This document shows positions 7,847 to 16,124 of a DNA stretch of 64,000 nucleotides, one piece after another. Within the stretch, counting starts at the first letter, position 1; each line of letters opens with the position of its first letter. Origin of the DNA: Methanolobus psychrophilus R15. GTDB lineage: Archaea; Halobacteriota; Methanosarcinia; Methanosarcinales; Methanosarcinaceae. The position numbers and the translations under genes were made by a program. Below the pieces are notes generated by a model that saw only the letters and a program-made list of their open reading frames with translations, made no database searches and was not told where the DNA came from. The stretch covers positions 744,001 to 808,000 of the forward strand of contig CP003083.1 in NCBI GenBank assembly GCA_000306725.1, read 5' to 3'.

Positions 7847-8015
7847 ATAATTTCATATTGATGTATGAATTATAAAACTAATCTCATACCCTGATTTTCA
7901 TACCGACTAAAGAAAACAGGCAGTAACTACCAATATATAGAAGTACATTTCAAAATACAGTAGCCAGGCGTATTTCCCAAAGAAAGGGGTTTGAGTCTAG
8001 CCTGAAGACGGAAGC

Positions 8016-8867
8016 ATGGGGCAATTGATGATACCGGAGCTATTAAAGATACTGGAACTGAGCCTGCTGGAACTGCTGGTATTCGTAGGTCCTGTACTAC
8101 TGCTAGGTCTCCTGCTGGGCAACATGGAAAAACGTGCGAACAGATATTTTAGAAAAAATATAGGAAATAAGGCCCTTCTTCTGACAGCATGGATAGGAGT
8201 GCCGGTGCATGAGACCGGACACCTGCTCATGTGCTGGCTGTTCAGGCATAAGGTCACAAAAGTGAAACTTCTGGACCTCAAGAGCAAGGATGGCACCCTT
8301 GGCTACGTCAGGCACAGTTATAACAGGAAAAGTCTTTACCAGGGCCTGGGGAATTTTTTCATAGGGATAGGGCCTATCTTAAGTGCCAATCTGTTTCTCA
8401 TCGTGAGTATGAATCTGCTGCTTCCAGGCGTTTTCAGGGAAGTTACGGGTCAGATGCTGCTGTTTAGCAGCATGACCGCATTCGGATCTTCGGGCCTGGA
8501 ATACATAGCCGGTTTTTTGTTGAGCATAGTATCAAGCCTGTTCGACCTGTCTAACGCCGGCAACATCAAATTCTGGATATACATCTTCCTGGCTTTTGGA
8601 GTTTCGTCCCACATTGCCCTGAGCCCTGCAGATCTCAAAGGTGCTGCAAAGGGATTACCTGCCCTGTTCATCCTTCTTTTGTTAGCCAATATACTTGCAT
8701 ATGCACTTGACATGAACACAGAAGAAGTACTGACCAGGATATTCCTATATAATACGTATCTTCTGGCATTTACAGTGCTTTCAGTCATATTCTCAGGCAT
8801 TAACATGACAGTAGGATACTTTATCAATAGTTACAAAAGTCTGTTCAGTTTGCGAAAGGCATTTTAA
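8016..8867 (+). CDS. Membrane protein with HEXXH-type motif (putative membrane metallopeptidase)
   Basis: This 283-residue protein has about six to seven hydrophobic segments. The motif VPVHETGHLL (His 65, Glu 66, His 69) lies at the edge of a membrane segment, as in intramembrane zinc proteases of the M50 type. No second NPxxDG-type metal ligand motif is evident, so it is not a canonical site-2 protease, and substrate and activity are unknown. The ATG at 8016 is the first start; ATG at 8028 (MIPELL) is an alternative. It stands alone between AT-rich gaps. The HETGH motif could also be a non-catalytic relic. Confidence 0.7.
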   Translation: MGQLMIPELLKILELSLLELLVFVGPVLLLGLLLGNMEKRANRYFRKNIGNKALLLTAWIGVPVHETGHLLMCWLFRHKVTKVKLLDLKSKDGTLGYVRHSYNRKSLYQGLGNFFIGIGPILSANLFLIVSMNLLLPGVFREVTGQMLLFSSMTAFGSSGLEYIAGFLLSIVSSLFDLSNAGNIKFWIYIFLAFGVSSHIALSPADLKGAAKGLPALFILLLLANILAYALDMNTEEVLTRIFLYNTYLLAFTVLSVIFSGINMTVGYFINSYKSLFSLRKAF

Positions 8868-9017
8868 GCTATTTTTATTTTATACTGATTGAATAAAGAG
8901 GATTTCTACAGGGCCGGCTAAAATATTCCCCATATGGACTTTTCAATAGTATTTGTGACTGGTCTTTTAGAATAGTATTATATCCAGAGGAAACAATTAT
9001 AATAAGGGGTTTGTCGA

Positions 9018-10157
9018 ATGAAATATACATTTCAGGATTCCACTGATTTACCAGTGCAGAGAGATTTCATAAAAGACCTGCAGGATTTCATTAAGCTTTC
9101 GAGAGAAACAATTCCTGTTGAAAATGCAGCACGACTGCTCAATGAAAAGAAGAAGAAGAACACTGTCTCAGCGGAGACTAAAATAAAGGGAATAGACGAA
9201 TTTGAAATAGGAGTCACAACAGCTATCCAGGGGCTGGCTATAAATATTGAGTCGTTGGGTCTCACAGATGTAAAGGATGAGATCAGTGTGGCCACAGCAT
9301 CGATCTCTTCCAAAAAGAAAACGGAGTTGTACAGGCAACTTGAAGACAATTTGAAAGCCGCTGATTATGAGATAGAACAGCTGAGTTCTAAGATGTTATC
9401 CATTCTGAGTCCTTTCTTTGAAGAAGGAGTATATAATTCAATAAGCACCTATTCATTTTTACAGGAGGAGGAAAGGATTAACGGCAAGCAGATCTCCTCT
9501 ACTGAAAACATGGAGTATTGGTTTGAACTGAAATTTAATAATGATAAGCTTAAAGTAAAGGACCTCTATGAAAAATTCTCATTACCAGTATGGGTTTCAG
9601 GGGGTTTGCTGCATCGGGAAGACAAAGTGAAGAAAATAGACATGTCCGATCACCATATTATATCAATGGAATATGATGGAGATGAGCATCTTGAAGCAGT
9701 GCTCAAGGATGATAACTCTGAACATGTATTCAAGATAGTTGCTGATGAGAACACTTTCATCATACTCCACAACGACCAGGACATTACGATTGATGAAAAA
9801 CTGGCAGAGTCCCTTGAAGAGGATGAAGTTCTCCTCCTTATAAAAAAGATGAAGCTGTACTTTTCTGTAGCTGTTCAGTCACGTACGCTCATACGTGTAT
9901 TTATAGATGGCAAAGATGCAATAGACAACAACCGGGTGTTCGATTGCCTTAAAATAATAGCTGCAACGTATGGTGCCTTGATCAAGGACTGTCTTGCTAA
10001 AGGCTATAATAAGGACGAGATCAGTATAAAGATAGAACGTCCGGATGAAACAAGAACTGAGAAATATATCTCAAGAGCAGAAGTGTTCAAACAGTTATCT
10101 GAGATTGGTAGTGAAGGTTTCGAGCTTGCGAGCATAATGAAAGTTTCAGACAACTGA
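9018..10157 (+). CDS. Conserved-looking cytosolic protein of unknown function
   Basis: I do not recognise this 379-residue protein. It has no signal peptide or membrane segment and is acidic and charged. Residues of about 15-150 look helical, with a Lys-rich patch (NEKKKKN) and possible coiled coil. The middle (about 165-260) looks like beta strands with conserved-looking LPVWVSGGLLHRE. The C-terminal third is mixed alpha/beta. The start ATG at 9018 follows AAGGGG about ten bases upstream. Codon use looks normal, and it is flanked by unrelated genes, so context gives no clue. Confidence 0.7.
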   Translation: MKYTFQDSTDLPVQRDFIKDLQDFIKLSRETIPVENAARLLNEKKKKNTVSAETKIKGIDEFEIGVTTAIQGLAINIESLGLTDVKDEISVATASISSKKKTELYRQLEDNLKAADYEIEQLSSKMLSILSPFFEEGVYNSISTYSFLQEEERINGKQISSTENMEYWFELKFNNDKLKVKDLYEKFSLPVWVSGGLLHREDKVKKIDMSDHHIISMEYDGDEHLEAVLKDDNSEHVFKIVADENTFIILHNDQDITIDEKLAESLEEDEVLLLIKKMKLYFSVAVQSRTLIRVFIDGKDAIDNNRVFDCLKIIAATYGALIKDCLAKGYNKDEISIKIERPDETRTEKYISRAEVFKQLSEIGSEGFELASIMKVSDN

Positions 10158-10535
10158 ATATTGTTGCAGTAGAAATCATTATTAGTCCAGGATATAGGTG
10201 GTTGTTTGTTCTAAACAACTCACACTTTTCATTTTTGCAGTAAAAGGTCAGGCAAAAAGAGAGGTGAGAACTGCCAAACTTGGAAGTAATCAAGGCATCC
10301 TGTATTTTGATGATAGGACCTGATGCCTTCAGCAGCCATTTCGGCCGTTACTGCACCATTAACGTTTTCAGATCCTGTGATTTTATGATCTGCATGTCCA
10401 AGCTTACAATTAACGCAGTCGAAATTATAGTTCTTTGTGCCAGGCTGTGGATAGCATCGATTCCCCGCAACATTTCAAGCTTCTTAAAAAGTTGGCTACA
10501 GATAGTCCCTAATTTCATTCTTGCACCCTTTTTTG
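10141..10535 (-). pseudogene. Possible decayed zinc-ribbon protein gene
   Basis: Between the unknown protein and the MBL gene the minus strand reads as protein-like fragments in different frames. These include a start-like MKLGTICSQLFKKLE, a CC pair (LECCGESML), a YNFDCVNCKLGHAD fragment with CxxC, and FYCKNEKCELF with a Cys pair. Together they look like a small zinc-ribbon protein broken by frameshifts. This is pattern reading only; the parts may be unrelated. The plus strand holds an open frame (10280-10564) that I do not think is real. Confidence 0.3.
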
Positions 10536-10553
10536 TAGAAGAAAGAGCATTTA

Positions 10554-11264
10554 TTAAACTTTGACCGAATATCCTGCAAATATCTCAGCAAAACTTTCAG
10601 GATATATTTTCCGGAACTCATTTTTATGGACCGTACAATGACCTGCACCGATCAGTTGCAGGTCTTTGAGTAAACTATGTTCCTGGCTGTCGTGGAGACC
10701 TCCTATTATGCCGGCTACAGTGCCAAACAAGGATGCAGCGCTTAATATAGCAGAGAGTCCAGGATGCGCACAGCCGGCAATGATGTAGAGCCCGCTACCG
10801 GAATCCAGTACAAGGGACTGCTCTTTTATATCGGTTCCAAGCTCCCCTGTCGTATAGACATCCTTGCATATCTGCATGGGTGCTTTTACCTCATGCAGCC
10901 GTGGGTTTACAGGAATATCCGTCTCTGAAGAAGAACCGGAAGCTTCCGGACATCCTCCTCTGGTAGATATCTCTTTTTTCAGGTTAGGCGAGAAACTTGA
11001 GGGAACATACACATCCACATCCGGATTCATACAAAGGAAGGTCGGCAAACCTCCAATGTGGTCCCAGTGCTGGTGAGATAATACGAGAATGTCGATAGCC
11101 TCAGGAGATATTGAGAGCCTGCGCATGTTCTCCAGCAATAAATGGCCGTCCCAGCCGGTATCAAAGAGGATGTTATGCCCGGGAGTCTCAATTAAGCAGG
11201 AAAAGCCCCATCCGCTCTTTAGACCTTCTGTTGCCTCATTATCGTAAACGACTGTTAGCTTCAT
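10554..11264 (-). CDS. MBL-fold metallo-hydrolase
   Basis: This 236-residue protein carries the metallo-beta-lactamase signature LSHQHWDHIGG (His 64, His 66, Asp 68, His 69). Further metal ligands appear as GCAHPG and GGLHDS. The N-terminus MKLTVVYDNEATEGLKSGWGFS matches the subgroup often annotated as dihydropterin-methyl-ribofuranosylaminobenzene phosphate synthase-like or 'Zn-dependent hydrolase' in methanogens. That name is loosely based, so the substrate should be taken as unknown. Start 11264 has TGGGAT six bases upstream; an in-frame start at 11297 would add eleven residues. It is probably a cytosolic monocistron. Confidence 0.9.
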   Translation of the reverse strand: MKLTVVYDNEATEGLKSGWGFSCLIETPGHNILFDTGWDGHLLLENMRRLSISPEAIDILVLSHQHWDHIGGLPTFLCMNPDVDVYVPSSFSPNLKKEISTRGGCPEASGSSSETDIPVNPRLHEVKAPMQICKDVYTTGELGTDIKEQSLVLDSGSGLYIIAGCAHPGLSAILSAASLFGTVAGIIGGLHDSQEHSLLKDLQLIGAGHCTVHKNEFRKIYPESFAEIFAGYSVKV

Positions 11265-11460
11265 CTTGATCCCACAATTACAGATAATAATACCCATCTG
11301 AGAGGAAATATAAATAATTTACTCGCGAATATGCAATATATTTTAAACCGGAATCATTATCCACAAAGGAGAATAAATATATAACAATATTGCAAATGAT
11401 TTAAGTATTAATTCGCAAATAGGGTTTAATAGGCAATATAGAGAAAGGAGGAGAAGTATA

Positions 11461-11523
11461 ATACATTACGGCCTTGGTATTGACACCGGCGCGTATACCG
11501 ATGCAGTCCTATTGAGAGGTTAA
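11461..11523 (+). pseudogene. 20-codon relic of a hydantoinase/oxoprolinase-type gene
   Basis: The frame reads [20 protein letters not shown] and stops. This resembles the N-terminus of archaeal hydantoinase/oxoprolinase family proteins, whose ATP-binding loop usually reads GIDTGGTYTDAV. One residue is missing in the loop and the start codon reads ATA instead of ATG. A strong ribosome binding site (AAAGGAGG) remains ten bases upstream. The stop TAA overlaps the stop of the convergent DUF134 gene. The remaining roughly 500 or more residues are gone, so this is a decayed 5' end. Confidence 0.55.
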
Positions 11524-11834
11524 GTCTTTTCCTTAGTGCTTACGTAGTTCCCGCCTGCTATCTCTATGGCCTTTCCGGTGGTTAAGGCAATAGCTACCTT
11601 TTTCCTGGCACTTTGCAGGTCTTCCCAGAAGGATCTCCGCGATATTCCCATCTGATATGCAGCATCTTCCTGCGTGAGACCTTCTATATCCACAAGGCGC
11701 AGAGCTTCAAGTTCCTCTATTGCGAGGGCAACCACTTCCAGCTCACATAAAGGCACTCCCCTGGGTTTAAAATAGATCACTTCAGGAGTGTGCTCAACAC
11801 GCCTTGGGCATTTCGGACGTCCTCTTTCAGTCAT
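11520..11834 (-). CDS. DUF134 family DNA-binding protein
   Basis: This 104-residue protein matches the DUF134 family: the basic start [13 protein letters not shown], then a sigma-70 region 4-like helix-turn-helix [19 protein letters not shown]. The family is usually found beside genes for NifX/NifB-like and MinD-like iron-sulfur proteins, as here, and is presumed to regulate them. Start 11834 is chosen by family comparison; ATG at 11858 would add eight residues. It is divergent from the NifX-like genes, and an inverted repeat lies in the shared upstream region (11881-11899). Confidence 0.9.
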   Translation of the reverse strand: MTERGRPKCPRRVEHTPEVIYFKPRGVPLCELEVVALAIEELEALRLVDIEGLTQEDAAYQMGISRRSFWEDLQSARKKVAIALTTGKAIEIAGGNYVSTKEKT

Positions 11835-11880
11835 AGCATTTTTCACAAAGGCTATCATTCATATATACTTTCTCATGAGC

Positions 11881-11899
11881 TTGGCAACCTCATTGCCGA
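11881..11899. promoter_or_regulatory. Inverted repeat between DUF134 and NifX-like genes
   Basis: TTGGCAA and TTGCCGA are separated by CCTCA, a 7-5-7 dyad with one mismatch. It lies about 50 bases upstream of the DUF134 start and upstream of a TATA-like TTATGTATA near 11948 that would serve the divergent operon. It is a good candidate autoregulatory operator, by position only. Confidence 0.35.
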
Positions 11900-12032
11900 T
11901 GATATACCTCATTAATGAATAAATACATAAATATTGTGGATTAACTTTATGTATATTCCCTCATATAAGAACATATTCAGCAGAAAAGAAGATTGCTGGC
12001 ATATAGAGTATGTGCCTAACAAAGTGAATAAA

Positions 12033-12356
12033 ATGAAGATATGTATTACCACAAAGGACAAGGGTCCTGAAGCAGGAACCGACCCGCATTTAGGACGATG
12101 CATGTATTTTATGTTCGTCGATACGGACAGCCTGCAGACTGAATTTGCTGATAATCCGTATGTTGCTGCATCGCAGGGTGCAGGTGTTCAGGCCGCGCAA
12201 TATATTGCAGGCAGGGGAGTCGATGTTCTTATCTGCGGGAATCCGGGCCCTAATTCCATGTCAGTTATGGAAGCTGCAGGCATAAAAATAGTGAAACTCC
12301 CTGAAATGAAAGCTATGGAAGCTGTACAGGCATTCCTTGGAAATAATGATAGTTAA
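12033..12356 (+). CDS. NifX/NifB C-terminal-like (dinitrogenase FeMo-cofactor) domain protein
   Basis: A 107-residue single-domain protein of the dinitrogenase iron-molybdenum cofactor superfamily, which binds Fe-S clusters or metalloclusters. Motifs are MKICITTKDKGPEAGTDPHLGRC at the start, where the conserved glycine, histidine and Cys-containing loop lies, and VDVLICGNPGPNSM further on. The start at 12033 follows the family alignment; earlier in-frame starts would give an unlikely 33-residue leader. It opens a four-gene operon with a second such protein and two ferredoxin-bearing ATPases. No nitrogenase genes are in the window, so the role is probably metal-cluster handling in general. Confidence 0.88.
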   Translation: MKICITTKDKGPEAGTDPHLGRCMYFMFVDTDSLQTEFADNPYVAASQGAGVQAAQYIAGRGVDVLICGNPGPNSMSVMEAAGIKIVKLPEMKAMEAVQAFLGNNDS

Positions 12357-12366
12357 AGGTGAAAAT

Positions 12367-12753
12367 ATGAAGATCAGTATACCATCTATGGGTAAAAGCG
12401 GTCTGGAAGACCAAGTCGGACAGCATTTCGGGAAAGTTTTGAACTACATTGTCTATGATACGCAGACCGGGGAAACTTCAATACTGCCCAACACCAGTGA
12501 ACACAACGGCGGAGTAGGTTTGCCTCCCGAACTGATGTCCCGGAACGCTGTGAATATAATGCTTTGTGGAGGACTGGGCAGGAAAGCTGTTGCAATGTTC
12601 GATCAGTACGGAATAGAAGTATTTGTAGGAGCACAGGGAACGATCCAGGATGCTCTGAATGCGTGGAAAGAAGGAAAGCTGGAAAAGGCAAATCAGGACA
12701 ATGCCTGCAGTTCACACGACAACCACGATCATCACGACCACCACCATCACTGA
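12367..12753 (+). CDS. NifX-like domain protein with a histidine-rich tail
   Basis: This 128-residue paralogue of the preceding gene keeps the dinitrogenase iron-molybdenum cofactor fold: MKISIPSMGKSGLEDQVGQHFG at the start and VNIMLCGGLGRKAV in the middle. It ends in a metal-binding tail, HDNHDHHDHHHH. Such tails bind nickel, zinc or other transition metals and may store or deliver metal. A ribosome binding site (AAGGTGA) precedes ATG 12367, ten bases after the upstream gene ends. The operon context with Mrp-type carriers suggests a metallocluster scaffold or carrier, by inference. Confidence 0.88.
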   Translation: MKISIPSMGKSGLEDQVGQHFGKVLNYIVYDTQTGETSILPNTSEHNGGVGLPPELMSRNAVNIMLCGGLGRKAVAMFDQYGIEVFVGAQGTIQDALNAWKEGKLEKANQDNACSSHDNHDHHDHHHH

Positions 12754-12799
12754 ACTAATCGGACCCTTCATACATATTAATGCAAGTAGCTGAGGCTCC

Positions 12800-13645
12800 A
12801 TGAGGATAGCAATAGCAAGCGGTAAAGGTGGCACCGGGAAGACTACTGTGTCTGTGAACCTTGCATTGTCCCTGGAAAATGCCCAGCTCCTTGACTGCGA
12901 TGTAGAGGAACCAAACTGCAACCTGTTCCTTGATCACCCACTTCAAAAAGTAAAGGATGTAGGGATACGGGTACCTGCCATTTCTAAAGATAAGTGCACT
13001 TCATGCGGTAAATGTGCAGAAGCATGTCGCTTTAATGCCCTTGCAGTATTATTAACAGGTGTAATTCTCTTTCCCAAACTATGCCACGGCTGCGGCGCAT
13101 GTTCCATTGCATGCCCGGAAGGTGCAATCTCCGAAGTGACCCAGGTGATTGGTTCCATTGAAAAATCAGCTTCCCATACCCATGGAATAGAACTGTATCA
13201 GGGAGTATTGAATATCGGTGAACCGATGGCTTCACCGATTATACATGCCCTGAAAGGTCACATTGATAACAGCAGGACAGTGATCATAGATTCACCCCCG
13301 GGTACTTCTTGTCCGGTCATCTCTTCTATAACAGGGGCAGACTACTGTATACTTGTCACAGAACCTACCCCCTTTGGATTGCACGACCTGATGCTTGCTG
13401 TAGACCTTGTAAAGGACATGCAAATACCTTATGGCATAATTATAAACAGGCATGGTACAGGCGATGAAGGAGTGGAGGATCATTGCTCTGAGAACAACAT
13501 TCCTGTGCTTATGAAGATACCCTATGATATGAGAATAGCTGAACTATACTCCGAAGGTATTCCTTTCGTGCTCCGAATGCCCCGGTGGAAAGATAGATTC
13601 CTGGATACATTCAGGGAACTGCAAGTGCTTACAGACAGGTGTTGA
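12800..13645 (+). CDS. MinD/Mrp-family ATPase with inserted 2[4Fe-4S] ferredoxin domain (copy 1)
   Basis: This 281-residue P-loop ATPase has the deviant Walker A motif SGKGGTGKTT (residues 7-16). The ferredoxin insert holds CTSCGKCAEAC and CHGCGACSIAC (about residues 63-110), and a Walker B-like IIDSPPGTSCPVI follows. Such proteins, annotated as MinD superfamily ATPases with an inserted ferredoxin domain, are common in anaerobic archaea and bacteria next to NifX-like proteins. They are thought to act in Fe-S or metallocluster carriage; no substrate is established. The gene precedes a paralogue by one base. Confidence 0.93.
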   Translation: MRIAIASGKGGTGKTTVSVNLALSLENAQLLDCDVEEPNCNLFLDHPLQKVKDVGIRVPAISKDKCTSCGKCAEACRFNALAVLLTGVILFPKLCHGCGACSIACPEGAISEVTQVIGSIEKSASHTHGIELYQGVLNIGEPMASPIIHALKGHIDNSRTVIIDSPPGTSCPVISSITGADYCILVTEPTPFGLHDLMLAVDLVKDMQIPYGIIINRHGTGDEGVEDHCSENNIPVLMKIPYDMRIAELYSEGIPFVLRMPRWKDRFLDTFRELQVLTDRC

Positions 13646-13646
13646 G

Positions 13647-14537
13647 ATGGTGAAACAAATAACGGTTATCAGTGGAAAGGGCGGCACAGGTAAAACCACT
13701 CTCACAGCAGCTTTTGCCTCCCTTGCAAATAATGCTCTTATAGCAGATTGTGATGTGGATGCTGCGAACCTTCACCTGATACTGGACCCGGTAATGACCA
13801 GCAAACTGGATTTCTACGGCATGAAGATGGCTGCGATCGATCAGAATAAATGCTCTGCTTGTGGATTATGCCGAAGCGGATGCAGATTTGGTGCCATCAC
13901 TGAAAGATTTGTGATCGATACACATGCCTGCGAAGGCTGTGGAGTATGTGCACTTGTCTGTCCGAAAGGGGCTATCGTAATGAATGAACATAAAGCCGGG
14001 GAGGTGTACAGATCCATGACCCGGTTCGGTCCTTTCGTTCATGCCCGTTTAGGCATTGGGGAAGAGACAGGAGGCAAGCTGGTCTCAATGGTGAGGAAAA
14101 ATGCAGCGGAGATGGCTACAATGCATGGCAACGACCTCATCATTATAGATGGTCCTCCAGGGATCGGCTGCTCTGTAATAGCTTCCATATCCGGCGCAGA
14201 CCTTGTGTTCATCGTCACAGAACCCAGTGTTTCAGCTATACATGATCTTGAAAGAGTGATTGAGGTCGCTGCCCACTTCAGGATAAAGACAGTTGTCTGC
14301 ATCAATAGATGTGACATCAATAAAGAAAAGACAGCATACATAGAAGACTATTGCAGGAAAAATGGTGTGAAGGTCATAGGCAAACTCCCTCTGAGCGAAA
14401 CCCCCACTAAAGCAATGCTTGAAGGCAGAACAGTTATTGAGCATAAAGACGATATTTTTACAGGGACTGTTCAGGATATATGGTACAGGGTACATAGCGA
14501 ACTGTTTCACAACAGCTTCCGACCTCTTTTCCAGTAA
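13647..14537 (+). CDS. MinD/Mrp-family ATPase with inserted 2[4Fe-4S] ferredoxin domain (copy 2)
   Basis: This 296-residue paralogue has SGKGGTGKTTLTAA at residues 9-22, the ferredoxin cysteine motifs CSACGLCRSGC and CEGCGVCALVC, and the nucleotide-site motif IIDGPPGIGCSVI. It starts one base after the end of copy 1, so the two are translated together and may form a heterodimer; ParA/MinD-type ATPases dimerise around ATP. Both copies retain all eight cluster cysteines. The operon probably ends here: the next clear gene is about 500 bases away. Confidence 0.93.
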   Translation: MVKQITVISGKGGTGKTTLTAAFASLANNALIADCDVDAANLHLILDPVMTSKLDFYGMKMAAIDQNKCSACGLCRSGCRFGAITERFVIDTHACEGCGVCALVCPKGAIVMNEHKAGEVYRSMTRFGPFVHARLGIGEETGGKLVSMVRKNAAEMATMHGNDLIIIDGPPGIGCSVIASISGADLVFIVTEPSVSAIHDLERVIEVAAHFRIKTVVCINRCDINKEKTAYIEDYCRKNGVKVIGKLPLSETPTKAMLEGRTVIEHKDDIFTGTVQDIWYRVHSELFHNSFRPLFQ

Positions 14538-14742
14538 CCTATTATCCTGCTCGTGCTTGTTTATGGGATGTGGGGATACTATTTACTTACTTGTTCATTG
14601 TTTTGACCGGCAGAGCTTATGGCTTCATTCCCATACATCAGAAATGATACAAAAAGTTGTGTGGAGGAGAGAGCTCCAGCCAGCGGCAGAGCCCTCCCTT
14701 AGTGGATGGGTAAGTGGAGGTAGTATTTAGGAGGTAGTTTTG

Positions 14743-14823
14743 ATGGAAATAGACCCCATGCCACTAATACCTGAGTATTACTTTACTCCGGTTGAGGCGG
14801 TAATAGGAATAACTTATATATAA
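14743..14823 (+). CDS. Possible 26-residue small protein
   Basis: An ATG at 14743 lies seven bases after a strong AGGAGG and opens a 26-codon frame, starting MEIDPMPLIPEYYFTPVEAV and ending in a hydrophobic stretch. I do not recognise the peptide. It could be a real small protein, a leader peptide for the downstream CDF gene, or the decayed start of a larger gene. Only the ribosome binding site supports it. Confidence 0.3.
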   Translation: MEIDPMPLIPEYYFTPVEAVIGITYI

Positions 14824-14966
14824 AGATATTTACCAAATAATATGAATAAGTCGAATAATTGCACAAGTTGGTTTGACTTCGCCAGTTTTATGCACGCTAG
14901 AGGCAGTTTCAGTGCTAAAAGAGAATGCAGGCTTGCCTGACAGGTCTCAATAATGCAAAATCGGAA

Positions 14967-14990
14967 ATGAGATATATACATATCGCTCAT
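14967..14990. promoter_or_regulatory. Imperfect dyad over the TATA box of the CDF gene
   Basis: ATGAGATAT (14967-14975) is mirrored by ATATCGCTCAT (14980-14990), nine matching bases with a 2-base insertion in the right arm. The AT-rich centre GATATATAC looks like a TATA box for the cation exporter. A repressor bound here would block TATA-binding protein; the regulator is unknown. Confidence 0.3.
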
Positions 14991-15039
14991 AAGGACAAAG
15001 AGGAGGAATTAGTATATTGAAACATGGGGTGGAGAACAG

Positions 15040-15999
15040 GTGCTCATGAAAATATTTCCTGGTGAGCCAAACTCTGCACATGCAGGAGAGCATGGAACGG
15101 TCGATCCTTTGATCCTGAGCACGGAGAAAGGGAAAAAAGCCGTCAAAACATCTTTTATGGGCTTGGTTGTGATTGCAGCCATCCAGGTTGTCATTGTGTA
15201 CATATCAGGCAGTGCAGCTCTGCTTGCAGATACATTCCATAATTTTAGCGATGCAGTGACTACAGTACCCCTATGGATAGCCTTTTCTATAGCTAACAGG
15301 AAACCAAACCGAAGGTTCACATACGGATATGGGCGTGCAGAGGATGTTGCAGGACTGGCCATAGTAGCCCTGATCCTATTCAGTGCATTGTTTGCTGCCT
15401 ATAACACCATTATGCTCCTGCTTGATCCCGGAACCATAGCTTATGTGGAAGTTGTGGCCCTTGCAGGAATAGTGGGTTTTGCAGGCAATGAGATGATAGC
15501 GCAGTACAGGATAAAGATCGGGAAAGAAATAGGCAGCGCTGCACTGATGGCAGACGGATATCATGCCCGAAGTGATGGCCTGACAAGCCTGGCAGTCCTG
15601 CTGGGAGCCATCGGAGTCTGGCTTGGTTACCCGCTTGCAGACCCAATAGCTGCTATTTTTATAACCTTCGCCATATTGAAAGTTTTCTGGGACTCCGGTA
15701 AACTGGTGTTTGGCAGGCTGATGGATAGTGTCGATCCGGAAGTGGTTGATGATATATTGCATGCTATTGGCCATGTAGAAATGGTTCTGGACATAACCGA
15801 TGTCAAGGTCAGATGGATAGGCCACAGGATGCATGCGGAAATAACAATTGCTGTAGATTCCAGCCTTTCTGTAAAGGAGGGTCACGACATAACCCGGGAA
15901 GTCAGGAACTCACTGGCCCGGCATGTGACATATCTTTCCGGCACGACAATTCATGTTGAACCTGAGGATGCCTCCGGCAAATGCAGTCTGCAGGTATGA
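15040..15999 (+). CDS. Cation diffusion facilitator (CDF) family metal exporter
   Basis: CDF proteins exchange cytosolic Zn2+, Fe2+, Mn2+ or Co2+ for protons across the membrane. This roughly 319-residue protein has six membrane segments. The metal-site motifs are LLADTFHNFSDA in segment 2 (HxxxD) and ADGYHARSDGLTS in segment 5 (HxxxD), followed by the C-terminal cytoplasmic domain with histidines (GHVEMVL, GHRMHAE). The start is uncertain: GTG 15040 and ATG 15046 have a weak GGTGG upstream, while a better AGGAGG at about 15001 would suit an ATT codon at 15016. The metal cannot be told from sequence alone. It appears monocistronic. Confidence 0.93.
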   Translation: MLMKIFPGEPNSAHAGEHGTVDPLILSTEKGKKAVKTSFMGLVVIAAIQVVIVYISGSAALLADTFHNFSDAVTTVPLWIAFSIANRKPNRRFTYGYGRAEDVAGLAIVALILFSALFAAYNTIMLLLDPGTIAYVEVVALAGIVGFAGNEMIAQYRIKIGKEIGSAALMADGYHARSDGLTSLAVLLGAIGVWLGYPLADPIAAIFITFAILKVFWDSGKLVFGRLMDSVDPEVVDDILHAIGHVEMVLDITDVKVRWIGHRMHAEITIAVDSSLSVKEGHDITREVRNSLARHVTYLSGTTIHVEPEDASGKCSLQV

Positions 16000-16124
16000 A
16001 CTGCCGTTCTGAAAAAATAATGCCTGAACCGGCAAAATAAAAAATAATCCACGAATATATGACCTTTTTAGGCAAATACGAAGAGCAATTAGATTCACTT
16101 TTATATTAGAATCTACTCTATAGG

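Larger units (their letters stand above)
14538..15039 (+). other. Intergenic region with a tiny ORF and a possible regulated promoter
   Basis: This 500-base gap holds no long gene. It contains a 26-codon ORF with a strong ribosome binding site (listed separately), a TATA-like TTATATATAA at 14814-14823, and a second AT-rich box within a dyad at 14967-14990. A short GC-rich stretch around 14661-14700 could fold weakly. I see no tRNA or known riboswitch. Confidence 0.4.

Noticed and set aside
10280-10564. A 94-codon open frame on the plus strand before the MBL gene
   Set aside because: No start signal or family likeness, overlaps the end of the MBL gene, and the minus strand fits a decayed gene better.
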